Assembly: GCF_014196965.1 (NCBI RefSeq)
Contig: NZ_JACIEQ010000001.1
Coordinates: 62,001-126,000, forward strand
Direction of reading: 5' to 3'
DNA length: 64,000 nt
From: Actibacterium naphthalenivorans
GTDB taxonomy: Bacteria; Pseudomonadota; Alphaproteobacteria; Rhodobacterales; Rhodobacteraceae
Part shown: piece after piece, positions 27,745 to 36,742 of the stretch
How positions within the stretch are numbered: the first letter of the stretch is position 1
Layout: each line of letters begins with the position of its first letter
Translations under genes and position numbers: made by a program
The notes under the pieces: generated by a model
Told to the model about the DNA's origin: nothing
Databases searched by the model: none
Seen by the model: the letters and a program-made list of their open reading frames with translations, nothing else

Positions 27745-28703
27745 CCCTTGCCGCAGCGATGACCCGCCCCGAGGCGGAAACCACGATCAAGGACGGGCAA
27801 CGCCTGATGGGGCGCGCTGAACGCCATGGCGACGAACTGCGCGTGGCACCCGCCGCCCCCGGCCCACACTGGGCCGAAACCGCGGCCCGCGCGCTGGAAT
27901 GGGCCTTTGCGGGCGATCCGGGGCTTGACCGCATCGTGCTGCGCGTTGATGGCCCCGCGCCCGATCCGCGCGCGCTGCCCTGCCTTGTGATCGAGGACGG
28001 CGCGCTGACCGCCTATCGCGCGGGGTTCTATCAGGATCCCGGTCTGTGGCTTGCGCATGCGCCGACCGGGCGCATCCAGACCGGGCTGATACCAGGCCCC
28101 GACGGACGCGACCATCCGCGCCGCGCCCCCGCCCCGCGAGGGGTGTGCTATGAGCGGTTCGATCCGGTCGCCGGGGTCACCGTATCCTTCCGCGCGGTCG
28201 ATCCCGAGCGTGATCTGGACCGCTTCCACAAATGGATGAACGACGGCCGCGTCGCCCATTTCTGGGAACTGGCACAGCCCAGGGACGCGCTTGCCGAATA
28301 CCTGCACGAACGTGCCGCCGACCCGCACACCTATCCGCTGATCGGCTGTTTCGACGGGGACGAGGCAGGCTATTTCGAAACCTACTGGGTGCGCGAGGAC
28401 CGGCTTGGCCCCTATTACGACAGCGGCCCGTGGGATCGAGGCTGGCACGCGCTGATCGGCGAGCGCAGGCATCTGGGCCGGAACAAGACCGGCGCGTGGA
28501 TCAGGGGGCTGACGCATTACCTGTTCCTCGATTGCCCGATGACCGAAAACATCATGGGCGAGCCGCGCGCCGACAATGCCAAGCTGCTGGCCTATGCCGA
28601 TACGATGGCCTACGAAAAGCTCAAGGAATTCGACTTTCCGCACAAGCGCTCGGCCCTGATGCAGTGCCGCCGCGACCGCTTCTTTGCCGAGGTGCGGCTG
28701 TGA
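27741..28703 (+). CDS. iucB: N6-hydroxylysine O/N-acetyltransferase (IucB-like)
   Basis: A 320-aa GNAT acyltransferase of the IucB/RhbD type. The N-terminal 150 residues form the family's extra domain. The GNAT core is in the C-terminal half, with DLDRFHKWMNDGRVAHFWEL, GYFETYWVREDRLGPYYD and DRGWHALIGERRHLG. It acetylates N6-hydroxylysine to the hydroxamate. Start and stop both overlap neighbours by 4 nt (ATGA, GTGA), so it is translated with iucA and iucC. Confidence 0.9.
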   Translation: MTLAAAMTRPEAETTIKDGQRLMGRAERHGDELRVAPAAPGPHWAETAARALEWAFAGDPGLDRIVLRVDGPAPDPRALPCLVIEDGALTAYRAGFYQDPGLWLAHAPTGRIQTGLIPGPDGRDHPRRAPAPRGVCYERFDPVAGVTVSFRAVDPERDLDRFHKWMNDGRVAHFWELAQPRDALAEYLHERAADPHTYPLIGCFDGDEAGYFETYWVREDRLGPYYDSGPWDRGWHALIGERRHLGRNKTGAWIRGLTHYLFLDCPMTENIMGEPRADNAKLLAYADTMAYEKLKEFDFPHKRSALMQCRRDRFFAEVRL

Positions 28704-30466
28704 ACGCGCCCGTGCCCACGCCCGTCAAGCCCGATGCCTGGGCCCGCGCCGGGCGCGCTGCGCTGGCCAAGATGATCAGCGAGTTGAGCTATGAGCAGGT
28801 ACTGGCCCCCGAATGCGCCGACGGAGGTGCCGAGCTGCGCCTTGCTTCGGGCGTGGTCTACCGTTTCGCCTGCACCAAGGGCATCTGGGGCAATCTGCTG
28901 ATCGACCCCGAAACCCTTTCGCGCACGCCCGCCGCAGGGGTGCCGACCCCGCTGCAATTCGTGCCCGACGCACGGGCCGAGCTGGGCATGACCCCCGCGA
29001 CCGAGGCGAATTTCCTGCGCGAGCTGTCCAACACCCTGCGCCAGGATATCGAAACCGCCGAGAAATTTGGCACCCTGTCTGCCGACGCGCTGATCGACCT
29101 GCCGGTTCATGCGCTGCATGCCGCGCTGGAAGGCCACCCCAAAGCGGTGGCCAACAAGGGGCGCATGGGCTGGGGCGCAGACGACCTGGCGCGGTTTGCG
29201 CCGGAAGCGGGCGGTACGTTCCAGTTGTTCTGGCTGGCCGCTGACCGGCGCCATTGCAAGATCGGCACCAGTGACGGCAGCACCGAGCGCGCCCTGATCG
29301 AAAACTGCCTTGGCATCGAGGAAACCTGCAGGCTGTTTGCGGCCCGCACCGCGGCAGGGGTAACTGCCGACACCCATGCGCTGATCCCGGTACACCCGTG
29401 GCAATGGAACAACGTTGTGCAACAGGCCTATGTGGGCGAGTTGGCCGAGCGCCGCCTGATCCCTCTGGGCTATTTCGGCGGGCGCTATACGGCCACGCCC
29501 AGCCTGCGCACGCTGACCAGCATCGACAGGCCCGGCAGCCCTGATGTGAAACTGGCGCTGACCATCCTGAACACCTCGGCCTGGCGCGGCATTCCAGGCA
29601 AATACATTGCCGTGGGCGGCGCCCTGTCCGACTGGCTGGAGGGGATCACGCAGGCCGACCCGCTGCTTTCCAGCCGCGTGACCGTTCTGCGCGAACTGCG
29701 CGGCATCTGGTACGAGCATCCGGTCTATGCACAGGTGCCCGACCTGCCCTATCAGTTCGCCGAAACGCTGGGCGTGATCTGGCGCGACAGCGCATCGGGG
29801 CGGGTGGCCGGTGGGCGCCGCGCCTGTCTGATGGCGGCGCTGCTGCACCGGGCCACCGACGGCACCCCGCTGGCCGCCGCCCATGCCCGCCGCGCCGGCA
29901 TGGGGATGGAGGATTGGCTGCGCGCCCTCTTCCGCGTCACTGTCGTGCCACTTTATCATTACCTCACGCGCTATGGCGTGGGCTTCATCGCGCATGGGCA
30001 GAACGTGACATTGGTGCTGGAAAATGACGTGCCGGTGGGTATGGCGGTGAAGGATCTTCAGGGCGATCTGGACCTGATCGATCAGGACTTTCCCGAACTT
30101 GCGGGCCTCGATCCCGAAATTCGGGCCACCCTGCCCCGCAAACCTGCAACCCATATCATTCATGACATTCAGACCGCGCATTTCGTAACGGTTCTGCGGT
30201 TTCTGTCAGCCCGGCTGTCGGCCTGCGGCGCGATGGGCGAAGAGACATTCTATCGGATCTTGGGCGAAGAGCTGCAGGCCCATATGAAGGCCCACCCGGA
30301 ACTTGGCGAACGGTTCGCGATGTTCGACCTGTTCACACCGACCCTGCCGCGCGTCTGTATCAACAAGGTGAGGCTGGCAATCGGCTATGGCGATGATGCG
30401 GCGCGGCCCCTGCCCGGCCTGGGCACCGATCTGGTGAACCCGCTTTACATCTGCAAGGCGCGTTAG
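28700..30466 (+). CDS. iucC: Aerobactin synthetase subunit IucC-like (NIS synthetase)
   Basis: A 588-aa NIS synthetase of the type that adds the second hydroxamate arm to the citryl intermediate. It has GHPKAVANKGRMGWGADDLARF, VHPWQWNNVV and TPSLRTLTS, then HGQNVTLVLENDVPVGMAVKDLQGD in the C-terminal domain. It is close to IucC/RhbF; the absence of diaminobutyrate-to-diaminopropane genes in the window favours aerobactin over rhizobactin. The start is GTG at 28700, overlapping the iucB stop as GTGA. The stop overlaps the convergent reductase gene by 4 nt. Confidence 0.92.
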   Translation: MNAPVPTPVKPDAWARAGRAALAKMISELSYEQVLAPECADGGAELRLASGVVYRFACTKGIWGNLLIDPETLSRTPAAGVPTPLQFVPDARAELGMTPATEANFLRELSNTLRQDIETAEKFGTLSADALIDLPVHALHAALEGHPKAVANKGRMGWGADDLARFAPEAGGTFQLFWLAADRRHCKIGTSDGSTERALIENCLGIEETCRLFAARTAAGVTADTHALIPVHPWQWNNVVQQAYVGELAERRLIPLGYFGGRYTATPSLRTLTSIDRPGSPDVKLALTILNTSAWRGIPGKYIAVGGALSDWLEGITQADPLLSSRVTVLRELRGIWYEHPVYAQVPDLPYQFAETLGVIWRDSASGRVAGGRRACLMAALLHRATDGTPLAAAHARRAGMGMEDWLRALFRVTVVPLYHYLTRYGVGFIAHGQNVTLVLENDVPVGMAVKDLQGDLDLIDQDFPELAGLDPEIRATLPRKPATHIIHDIQTAHFVTVLRFLSARLSACGAMGEETFYRILGEELQAHMKAHPELGERFAMFDLFTPTLPRVCINKVRLAIGYGDDAARPLPGLGTDLVNPLYICKAR

Positions 30467-31491
30467 CGCGCCTTCCAGTAGCCCGAGATATAGCTTTCAT
30501 CGGCGGTCAGGCCACAGCTTTCGCGGAACCAGCTTCGCGCCTGCTGCGCCTGTGCCTTTTCCCCGGCGAACCAGACATAGCGGCCAGCATCGGGCACCGC
30601 CACCGCCTGTGCGGCGGCGAACAGGCCGCTATGGCCCCGGCGGATGCGCCATTCGACCCGCATGCCCGCGGGCGCGGCCAGCGGCTGGCGCCCCGCCGGA
30701 TCGCCAAGCTCCACGATCACGTGGCCGCGCGTTTGCGCCGGCAGGCGCTCCGCGATGCGGGCGATGGCCGGCAGCGCGGTTTCATCCCCCGCCATCAGCA
30801 GCCAAGGCGCGCAGGGGAACCCACCCCCGCCGGGGCCGATGACCCCGACCGCATCGCCGGGCCGCAACGCTTCGGCCCATGCGGTTGCCCTGCCGCCCGC
30901 GTGGCGGAACACGTCGAATTCCAGCCATCCCGCCTTGGCGTCGATCTGCCGGATGGTATAGGCGGGCCGGTGCAGCGCGGCCTCGCCCTTTGGCCAAAGG
31001 GTCTGCCCGTTGGCCGACAGAACCGGCCATTGCGCCGGGCGCCCGGCAGGGGGCAGCAACAGGCGGAAATGCATCTCGTCCGCGTCGAAGCTGTGCAGAT
31101 CCTCACCCGCCAGCCGCACACGCAGATAGATCGGCGAGGGGCGCGTGACTGATAGGGCCCGCATCAGCCTGAAGTTCGGCGGCGCGGCGCCCGCCCCCGC
31201 AAGGTCGGACCAGACCAGCCCGGCCGCCAGATCGGCGGAATATTCCGCAAGATGCTCGATCACCAGGTCACGCAGGCCGTGCAGCTGCGCGAGACCGCCG
31301 GCCTGCAACGTCAGCCGCAGCGCGCCCTGTTCCCGCAGCAGATACAGCGCCCCGGCGGGCATCACGCTTTGATACCGGCCCGGCTGCGCCTGTTCGAACG
31401 GCAGGCCGTGCTCGGCCAGTTCGGCCGCAAAAAAGGCCAGCAGACCGGCGGGATCGTACCCGGCGAGTGTGGCGCTTGTGGTGTGGCGCAT
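30463..31491 (-). CDS. DUF2218-SIP siderophore-iron reductase
   Basis: A 342-aa protein joining an N-terminal DUF2218 domain (about 1-95, including VIEHLAEYSADLAAGLVWSDL) to a siderophore-interacting FAD reductase (about 105-342). The FAD-binding strands are around RPAYTIRQIDAKAGWLEFDVFRHAGGRATAW. GDETALPAIARI is the nicotinamide site, and the C-terminus is the typical ISGYWKAR. It likely reduces Fe(III) from the imported siderophore in the cytoplasm. It is the last gene of the rhtX-like/receptor/reductase operon. Confidence 0.9.
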   Translation of the reverse strand: MRHTTSATLAGYDPAGLLAFFAAELAEHGLPFEQAQPGRYQSVMPAGALYLLREQGALRLTLQAGGLAQLHGLRDLVIEHLAEYSADLAAGLVWSDLAGAGAAPPNFRLMRALSVTRPSPIYLRVRLAGEDLHSFDADEMHFRLLLPPAGRPAQWPVLSANGQTLWPKGEAALHRPAYTIRQIDAKAGWLEFDVFRHAGGRATAWAEALRPGDAVGVIGPGGGGFPCAPWLLMAGDETALPAIARIAERLPAQTRGHVIVELGDPAGRQPLAAPAGMRVEWRIRRGHSGLFAAAQAVAVPDAGRYVWFAGEKAQAQQARSWFRESCGLTADESYISGYWKAR

Positions 31492-31542
31492 TCCTGTTCT
31501 CCCGGAAAAGACACGGCAGGGCCACGCCCCGCCGCGACGGTG

Positions 31543-33789
31543 TCAGAAGCTGACGTCATACCCGATCCAGAAGCGGCGGCCCTCGTCGGCCACCAGGATC
31601 GCCTCTCCCGTCAGCGGGTTGGTGCGCACCACGCTGGCGGTGCTGTTGTACTGGTCGCGGTTGAACAGGTTCTCGACACCGAAGCTCATGCTGCCACGCC
31701 CGACCGGATAGGCGCCGCGCAGGTTCACGCGGATGTTTTCCTCGACCTCGGGGTAGTCTTCGACATCGCGGGCGCTGGCATAGATCACCTCGCCCCCCAG
31801 CTCTAGGCCGGAGCCGAAACCATAGCCGGTATAGAGCGTTGCGGTGAAGGGCGACACGATGCGGTTGTTCGGCAGGTAATCGTCGATATCGCCGTCGTCG
31901 TCGCTGTCATACTTGCCTTCGGTGTAGCTGGCGATCAGGCCATAGTTCAGCCCGGCGGCGTTGGTGTAATCCACCGTCACCTCACCGCCCCAGACCCGCT
32001 CTTTCTGCTGCGACACCGAGTTGGTCACGGAATCGAAGGTCGTGCCGTCATCGGATGTGGACAGGAAGGCCGAGGCGTCGACCCGCAGCGCACCGTTGCG
32101 ATAGCGCGTGCCGATTTCATAGGTATCGACAATCTGTGCCTTGGGCTTGATATCCGCGAAGGACACGCTGGTGGAGCCGTCAAGCCCCGCGCGGCGGGTG
32201 AAGGCCCCCACGTCGGGCAACGAAAAGCCCTGGCTGAACCCCGCATACAGATCAACCGCCGGGGTGGCGTGATAGACGCCGCCAATGTTGAACACGGTGG
32301 CCGAGTAATCCTCTTCGCCGCCGGTCACGTCCGCTGCCGGAAGCAGGGCATAGGCCGCCGCCACATCGGCGGGATAGCCAAGCTGAATGGCCTGAAGGCT
32401 GCGCCCCAGATCCGACGCGGCGGGGCGGATGAAATCGTCGACATCCAGTTCGAACCGTTCGGCGCGCATCCCCATCGACAGATCGAAGCGGTTGCCCACC
32501 GGAACCTCAAGCTGGGCGAAGGCGGCCATGCTGTCCTGCGTCATCGGCGCGATCACATCGGCGCCGTCGAGCAGGGCCTGCTCGACCTCGTCGCGCCCGA
32601 AATCGAAGCCCCAGGTCAGCTTTGCCCCGGCGGCCAACTGATCCAGCCCCGAGCGGAAGGTGAGGTTGACGCCGTATGTGTCGGTGTTCAGCTCGGTCTG
32701 CGCATCCGCGTCCTGGGCATAGCCGGGCACGCCGGGCGGATAGACGATGACGGCGGCGCTGCCGGTATCGACGTAATACTGGCTGTTGGCGATGCCCGGC
32801 TCCACAAAGGCCGCGCGGCGCTTGGTGCTGGTGGCATAGGCCGTCAGCTCCATCTCGCCGAAGCTCAGCGTATCGTTGCGGTAGGTCAGTGTCAGCGCCT
32901 CGGACTCGTCCTTAACATCGGCGCCGGTATAGGGGTTGTCCTCATCGACACTGACGGGCCTTGTCAGATAGTCGGTGAAATAGTCGCTGTCCTGGGTGAA
33001 GCGCGAGACGTCGAACCGCAGATCGAACTCATGCGGGCCGACGGCATAATCGGCGGCGAACCCCAGCGCGTACTGATCATAGTCGCTCGAGCCGCCCTGC
33101 CCCACCAGCGGATCGCCCGCCAGCAGATCGCCGTTGCCGTCGAAACGATCGCCCATTGTTTTGCCGGTCAGTTCCAGATGCAGGCCAAGATCGTTCACCC
33201 GCTTGTCGCTGGTCACCGACACCTCATAACCCAGGCTGTCCCCGAGATCGTCCTCCTGGGCCGACAGGCGCACCGATACGCTGGCGGCATCGGCATCGGC
33301 GGGTTTCTTGGTGATGATGTTGATGATCCCGCCCGTCGCGCCATTGCCGAACCGCGCGGACGAGCCCTTGATGACTTCGACTCGTTCGACCGATGCCGGA
33401 TCGATCAGCGCCAGTTCCCGCGAAAAACCGCGCAGCTCGCTGGTGCGGGACACGCCGTCGATCAGGATCTGCGCGCTGCGGCCACGCAACGTCTGGCTGG
33501 CCCCCGAAATCGTGCCGTTCGAGGGGGCGAAACCGGGGATCAGCGCCGACAGCATCTGCTCCAGCGTCTTGCCCCCCGCGCGCGCGGTTTCCAGCGCGTC
33601 GCCCGAGATGACCTGCACCGCCCCCGGAATCGCGCTTTGCGCGCTGTTGCTCCGGGTGGAAGAGATCACGATCTCGTCCAGCTGGAAGGGTTCATCGCTT
33701 TGCGCCAGAGCCAGGCCCGGCGCGCCGGCCGCAGACATCAGGACCATGCGGCAAACGGTCGTTCGAAGGTTTCTCAATCCAGACTCCAT
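31543..33789 (-). CDS. TonB-dependent siderophore receptor (IutA/RhtA-like)
   Basis: A 748-aa outer-membrane receptor. A signal peptide (to about ALAQ, residue 29) is followed by the TonB box-like DEIVISS. The plug domain has LRGRSAQILIDGVSRTSELR, VERVEVIKGSSARFGNGATGGIINIITKK. A 22-strand barrel ends in the aromatic FWIGYDVSF. The plug pattern resembles IutA and RhtA, receptors for aerobactin and rhizobactin. Its ATG overlaps the permease stop by one base (TGATG), so receptor and inner-membrane carrier are made together. Control is likely by the iron box upstream of the permease. Confidence 0.92.
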   Translation of the reverse strand: MESGLRNLRTTVCRMVLMSAAGAPGLALAQSDEPFQLDEIVISSTRSNSAQSAIPGAVQVISGDALETARAGGKTLEQMLSALIPGFAPSNGTISGASQTLRGRSAQILIDGVSRTSELRGFSRELALIDPASVERVEVIKGSSARFGNGATGGIINIITKKPADADAASVSVRLSAQEDDLGDSLGYEVSVTSDKRVNDLGLHLELTGKTMGDRFDGNGDLLAGDPLVGQGGSSDYDQYALGFAADYAVGPHEFDLRFDVSRFTQDSDYFTDYLTRPVSVDEDNPYTGADVKDESEALTLTYRNDTLSFGEMELTAYATSTKRRAAFVEPGIANSQYYVDTGSAAVIVYPPGVPGYAQDADAQTELNTDTYGVNLTFRSGLDQLAAGAKLTWGFDFGRDEVEQALLDGADVIAPMTQDSMAAFAQLEVPVGNRFDLSMGMRAERFELDVDDFIRPAASDLGRSLQAIQLGYPADVAAAYALLPAADVTGGEEDYSATVFNIGGVYHATPAVDLYAGFSQGFSLPDVGAFTRRAGLDGSTSVSFADIKPKAQIVDTYEIGTRYRNGALRVDASAFLSTSDDGTTFDSVTNSVSQQKERVWGGEVTVDYTNAAGLNYGLIASYTEGKYDSDDDGDIDDYLPNNRIVSPFTATLYTGYGFGSGLELGGEVIYASARDVEDYPEVEENIRVNLRGAYPVGRGSMSFGVENLFNRDQYNSTASVVRTNPLTGEAILVADEGRRFWIGYDVSF

Positions 33790-35039
33790 CAGTTGACATC
33801 CGCGCAGGGCGCGGAAGAACGGGTTGCTTGCTTTTCAGGGGGGTGAAGGGCGGCACCGCGCAGCAGCCGCAGGGCCAAGGTGCCAACGACACCAGACAAC
33901 AGCGTCGCGGCCCAGAAAACCGGACCGTATCCGAAGGACGAAGCCAACAGCCCCGCCGTCATCGAACCGACCATGTACATCAGCAGGTTCACACCCGACA
34001 GCAGCGTGAAATCGGTGCCCGCCTGCGCCAGCGACGAAAAGCGCATGAAAGCGGTGAACAGGCCGACGATCTCGATATACCGGGTGAAGGTGTTCGCGGC
34101 CGAAAGCACGACCAGCGGCCAGAGCCCCGGATCGCCCGCATCGGCCAGCCCGTACCCCGCAAAGATAAGCGTGCGCGCGATCACCAGCCCCAGAAAGAAG
34201 GCGCGCAAGCCATAGCGCGCGATCACGAACGCCCCCGCCGCCGATCCCGCCAGCCCGACCAGCGCCGCCGACGCCCCCGAGATCAGCCCGATCTGAGACA
34301 GCGACAGGCCCGCATCGACAAGGAACGACTGTTCAAGCGATTTGATCAGGCCCTCGGGCAGGCGGAACAGGATCGCGAAGGCAAAGATCGCCCACGCCCC
34401 GGGCCGCGTGAAGAAACGGCGCAACGATGCCGGCCGCGCCGATACCGGCACCTCGCGGCGGGCATGGGATTCCGGCAAAAGCACGAAGGGCAGCAGGATA
34501 AGCAGCGTGAGTGCCGCCACCACCGCCAGGGCCCCGCTCCATCCGATCGCATCATGCAGCAGCAAGGTCCCCGATCCGCCCAGCAACACGCCCGCAGCCA
34601 CAGCGCCGCCTTGAATGGCATTGCCGATGTGCTGCTGCTCCGGCGGCAAATGCTCTACCGCGTATCCATCGGCGGCCACGTCCTGTGTGGCACTGCTGAA
34701 CGACATCAACATCAGGATCGGAAAGAAACGCACGGCGTCGGCGGCCGGATCGAGCAGCGCCAGCGCGGCGATGCACAGGATCGTGACGGTCTGCGCGGCC
34801 AGCACGATGCGCTTGCGCCCGATGGCCGGCCTGCGCGACAGCCGGTCGATCAGCGGCGCCCAGAGAAACTTGAAGACCCATGGCGCCAGCAACACGCCGA
34901 ACGCCCCGATCACCGCCAGATCGACCCCACGCGCGCGCAGGATCGGCGGCAGGGCCGCAGCCACCATGTAAAGCGGCACGCTTTGCGCGACATACAGACC
35001 GACAAGCGAGGCAACGAGCGCCTTGGACCGCAGGGCCAT
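33789..35039 (-). CDS. RhtX/FptX-type single-subunit siderophore permease
   Basis: A 416-aa MFS-type membrane protein with about 12 helices. VGLYVAQSVPLYMVAAALPPILRARGVDLA and KFLWAPLIDRLSR resemble the RhtX/FptX and AmpG carriers, which import ferric siderophores across the inner membrane without an ABC transporter. Its place with an IutA-like receptor supports that role. I use ATG 35039, which follows AAGAGGTTTCGC; ATG 35078 is an alternative with a poorer site. It is first in its operon, under the promoter at 35135-35168. Confidence 0.87.
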   Translation of the reverse strand: MALRSKALVASLVGLYVAQSVPLYMVAAALPPILRARGVDLAVIGAFGVLLAPWVFKFLWAPLIDRLSRRPAIGRKRIVLAAQTVTILCIAALALLDPAADAVRFFPILMLMSFSSATQDVAADGYAVEHLPPEQQHIGNAIQGGAVAAGVLLGGSGTLLLHDAIGWSGALAVVAALTLLILLPFVLLPESHARREVPVSARPASLRRFFTRPGAWAIFAFAILFRLPEGLIKSLEQSFLVDAGLSLSQIGLISGASAALVGLAGSAAGAFVIARYGLRAFFLGLVIARTLIFAGYGLADAGDPGLWPLVVLSAANTFTRYIEIVGLFTAFMRFSSLAQAGTDFTLLSGVNLLMYMVGSMTAGLLASSFGYGPVFWAATLLSGVVGTLALRLLRGAALHPPEKQATRSSAPCADVN

Positions 35040-35134
35040 GCGAAACCTCTTTTTCTGAGGGGTTGGTTTCGCTGGCAAATGCTGGCTGGTTGAGGAAGGT
35101 TTTTAGCGGGGCCTCCGCAATCCTGCAAGCTTTC

Positions 35135-35168
35135 TGAATAAAATACTCAGGAATTATTTTCCAAGCAA
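35135..35168 (-). promoter_or_regulatory. Promoter with Iron-Rhodo box for the siderophore uptake operon
   Basis: On the minus strand TTGCTT (35168-35163), 17 bp and TATTTT (35145-35140) form a promoter. The -10 is covered by CTGA-N9-TCAG, containing TGA-N9-TCA (35135-35149), the iron box described for Rhodobacterales and attributed to RirA-type control. A repressor bound there would block the promoter. Confidence 0.7.
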
Positions 35169-35430
35169 TAAGTTTTATTCATAACAAAGCATTATCCAGA
35201 ATTCTGAGAGCATTCCCGGCTCAAGACACAGAACACCCACCTGTTTCAACGCAAATACGACCCCACCAGCGGCGACAAGCGCGACGCGTGGAACCGCTAT
35301 TCGACTACAGGATCCGGCGGCAGCTCCGTCCTGGACAAGACACGCGCGCCGACCTCATCCGACAGGGCGGCAGGATCTGGAACAAGCGAGAATTATGGCA
35401 GCACGCTTGCTCCGCGTTTTTGAGACATCG

Positions 35431-35613
35431 TCAGATGCGCTCGCCGATGACCTGCCGCGAAAAGACCTGGACACAAGCCAGCCCGCTATGTTCCCAGACA
35501 AGAACGCCTTGGGCACTGCTGTAATCGCCGGTCTTGACGCACACGATCTGCTCACGGGGAACGCGCATGGCCTCATGATTTTTGCCATGCAAGCTTCTGA
35601 ACTGAACAACCAT
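35431..35613 (-). CDS. Small hypothetical protein with a strong ribosome site
   Basis: A 60-aa soluble protein beginning MVVQFRSLHGKNHEAMRVPR and ending VFSRQVIGERI. No membrane helix or known motif is present; it may fold as a small beta-barrel. The case for it being real is a perfect AGGAGG seven bases before the ATG. The surrounding 35169-35801 stretch otherwise holds no recognisable gene. Plus-strand reading at about 35240-35390 (HLFQRKYDPTSGDKRDAWNRYS in one frame) looks like a decayed fragment of unknown origin. Confidence 0.55.
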   Translation of the reverse strand: MVVQFRSLHGKNHEAMRVPREQIVCVKTGDYSSAQGVLVWEHSGLACVQVFSRQVIGERI

Positions 35614-35801
35614 CTTTCAACCTCCTGTTTCAACTGCCATCAGTGTTGCAGGCCGTGAGGTTTTTTTCGCCCTTTCGCTCGGCTAATCGCCCTATGCTTC
35701 GGTATATATGCCCGCCCCGAAGGAAGGCCCGCGCAGCTCGAACAAACGAAAATGGCGGCCACGGCCGCCACATCACCTTTCTGCGTCACCCCGCTGACAG
35801 G

Positions 35802-36515
35802 CTATCCCCTTTCGCTCGGGAATATCTTTCTCATGTGGGCGTCGAACTCATGCCAGGTGATCACGGCCCGGTTGCCGGCATGACCGTGATAGTAAGAGCG
35901 GCCCGTCGACGTTGGAAAACCGGCCCAGATGCCTGCCAGGTTCTCCATGAACCGATGCCTGCCGATCCGTCCCGCCAAGAACGCGCCATAGCCTGCATCT
36001 TCGAGAAGGATATCGGCCAGAAGATCCTGAACCTGGCTTGAGAACACCGTGCCCGGAGTCAGCCCGGCCTCGCGCACCAGGCGTTTCAGGGTGGGCGGTA
36101 TGAACTGATAGCGGCCGATCGCATGCGGCTGCCCCGGCGTTTCGCGGATCCATTGATATATCTCGCCGATCGTCATGTGGGTCGGCGGCTTTCCCGGTGG
36201 CTTTCTGGCGCCGAGCTGAACCGCGTCATATCCCTTCCGGCCCGCTTCGGTCCAGCCGATCAGGTGCTTGAGATACGCGGCCGGGCCGGAACCGGTGCCA
36301 AGCGGGATGTCACGCATCCGCACGGCCCCTGCCCGCTTTCGCATCGACTGATCCAGATGAATCCGGTTTTGCGGCGCGTCCGGCAGAAGGGCGAATGAAA
36401 TATCGCCCCCCTGCATCCTGCCATGGCCCGCAAGTGAAAACGTCTCGGCCGGCGCCTGCTGCGCGGCAAATATTGCGGACAGGCAAAGGGCGGCGGTGGC
36501 TCCTCTCGCCTTCAT
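35802..36515 (-). CDS. Secreted lysozyme-like muramidase
   Basis: A 237-aa protein with a signal peptide (MKARGATAALCLSAIFAAQQAPAE, cleavage near 24). The C-terminal lysozyme-like domain (about 85-237) has MTIGEIYQWIRETPGQPHAIGRYQFIPPTL. This is close to phage-type or GH104-like folds, with Glu in GEI as the possible acid. Later blocks are DAGYGAFLAGRIGRHRFMENLAGIWAGFP and SYYHGHAGN. It may remodel peptidoglycan for assembly of the large surface proteins encoded next to it, or be a domesticated phage enzyme. The ATG at 36515 follows GGAGTGTCCC. Confidence 0.78.
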   Translation of the reverse strand: MKARGATAALCLSAIFAAQQAPAETFSLAGHGRMQGGDISFALLPDAPQNRIHLDQSMRKRAGAVRMRDIPLGTGSGPAAYLKHLIGWTEAGRKGYDAVQLGARKPPGKPPTHMTIGEIYQWIRETPGQPHAIGRYQFIPPTLKRLVREAGLTPGTVFSSQVQDLLADILLEDAGYGAFLAGRIGRHRFMENLAGIWAGFPTSTGRSYYHGHAGNRAVITWHEFDAHMRKIFPSERG

Positions 36516-36686
36516 GGGACACTCCATTCGTAAATGCGACAATGAGCAGAGTTTGCCGGTTGGCCCGCGAGAATTCATGCGCTCAAGCGGGTAATCGCGG
36601 CCGCTAAAGCATAGCTGCCCCGCCCTGAAGAACGCCTTGTGCCGGGGCCGGCATCGTTCGCGCCCGCGATCGAACGGCTGATAAAC

Positions 36687-36720
36687 GAGCCACGCCGCAG
36701 ATGCGCATGCGGCGTGGCTC
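36687..36720 (-). terminator. Terminator after the 1915-aa surface protein gene
   Basis: A perfect 12-bp stem, GAGCCACGCCGC/GCGGCGTGGCTC, with a 10-base loop lies 22 bp after the stop of the 1915-aa gene. It is followed on the minus strand by GTTTATC, a weak U-tract. Confidence 0.7.
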
Positions 36721-36742
36721 TTCCCGGCAAATGACCCGTTGG

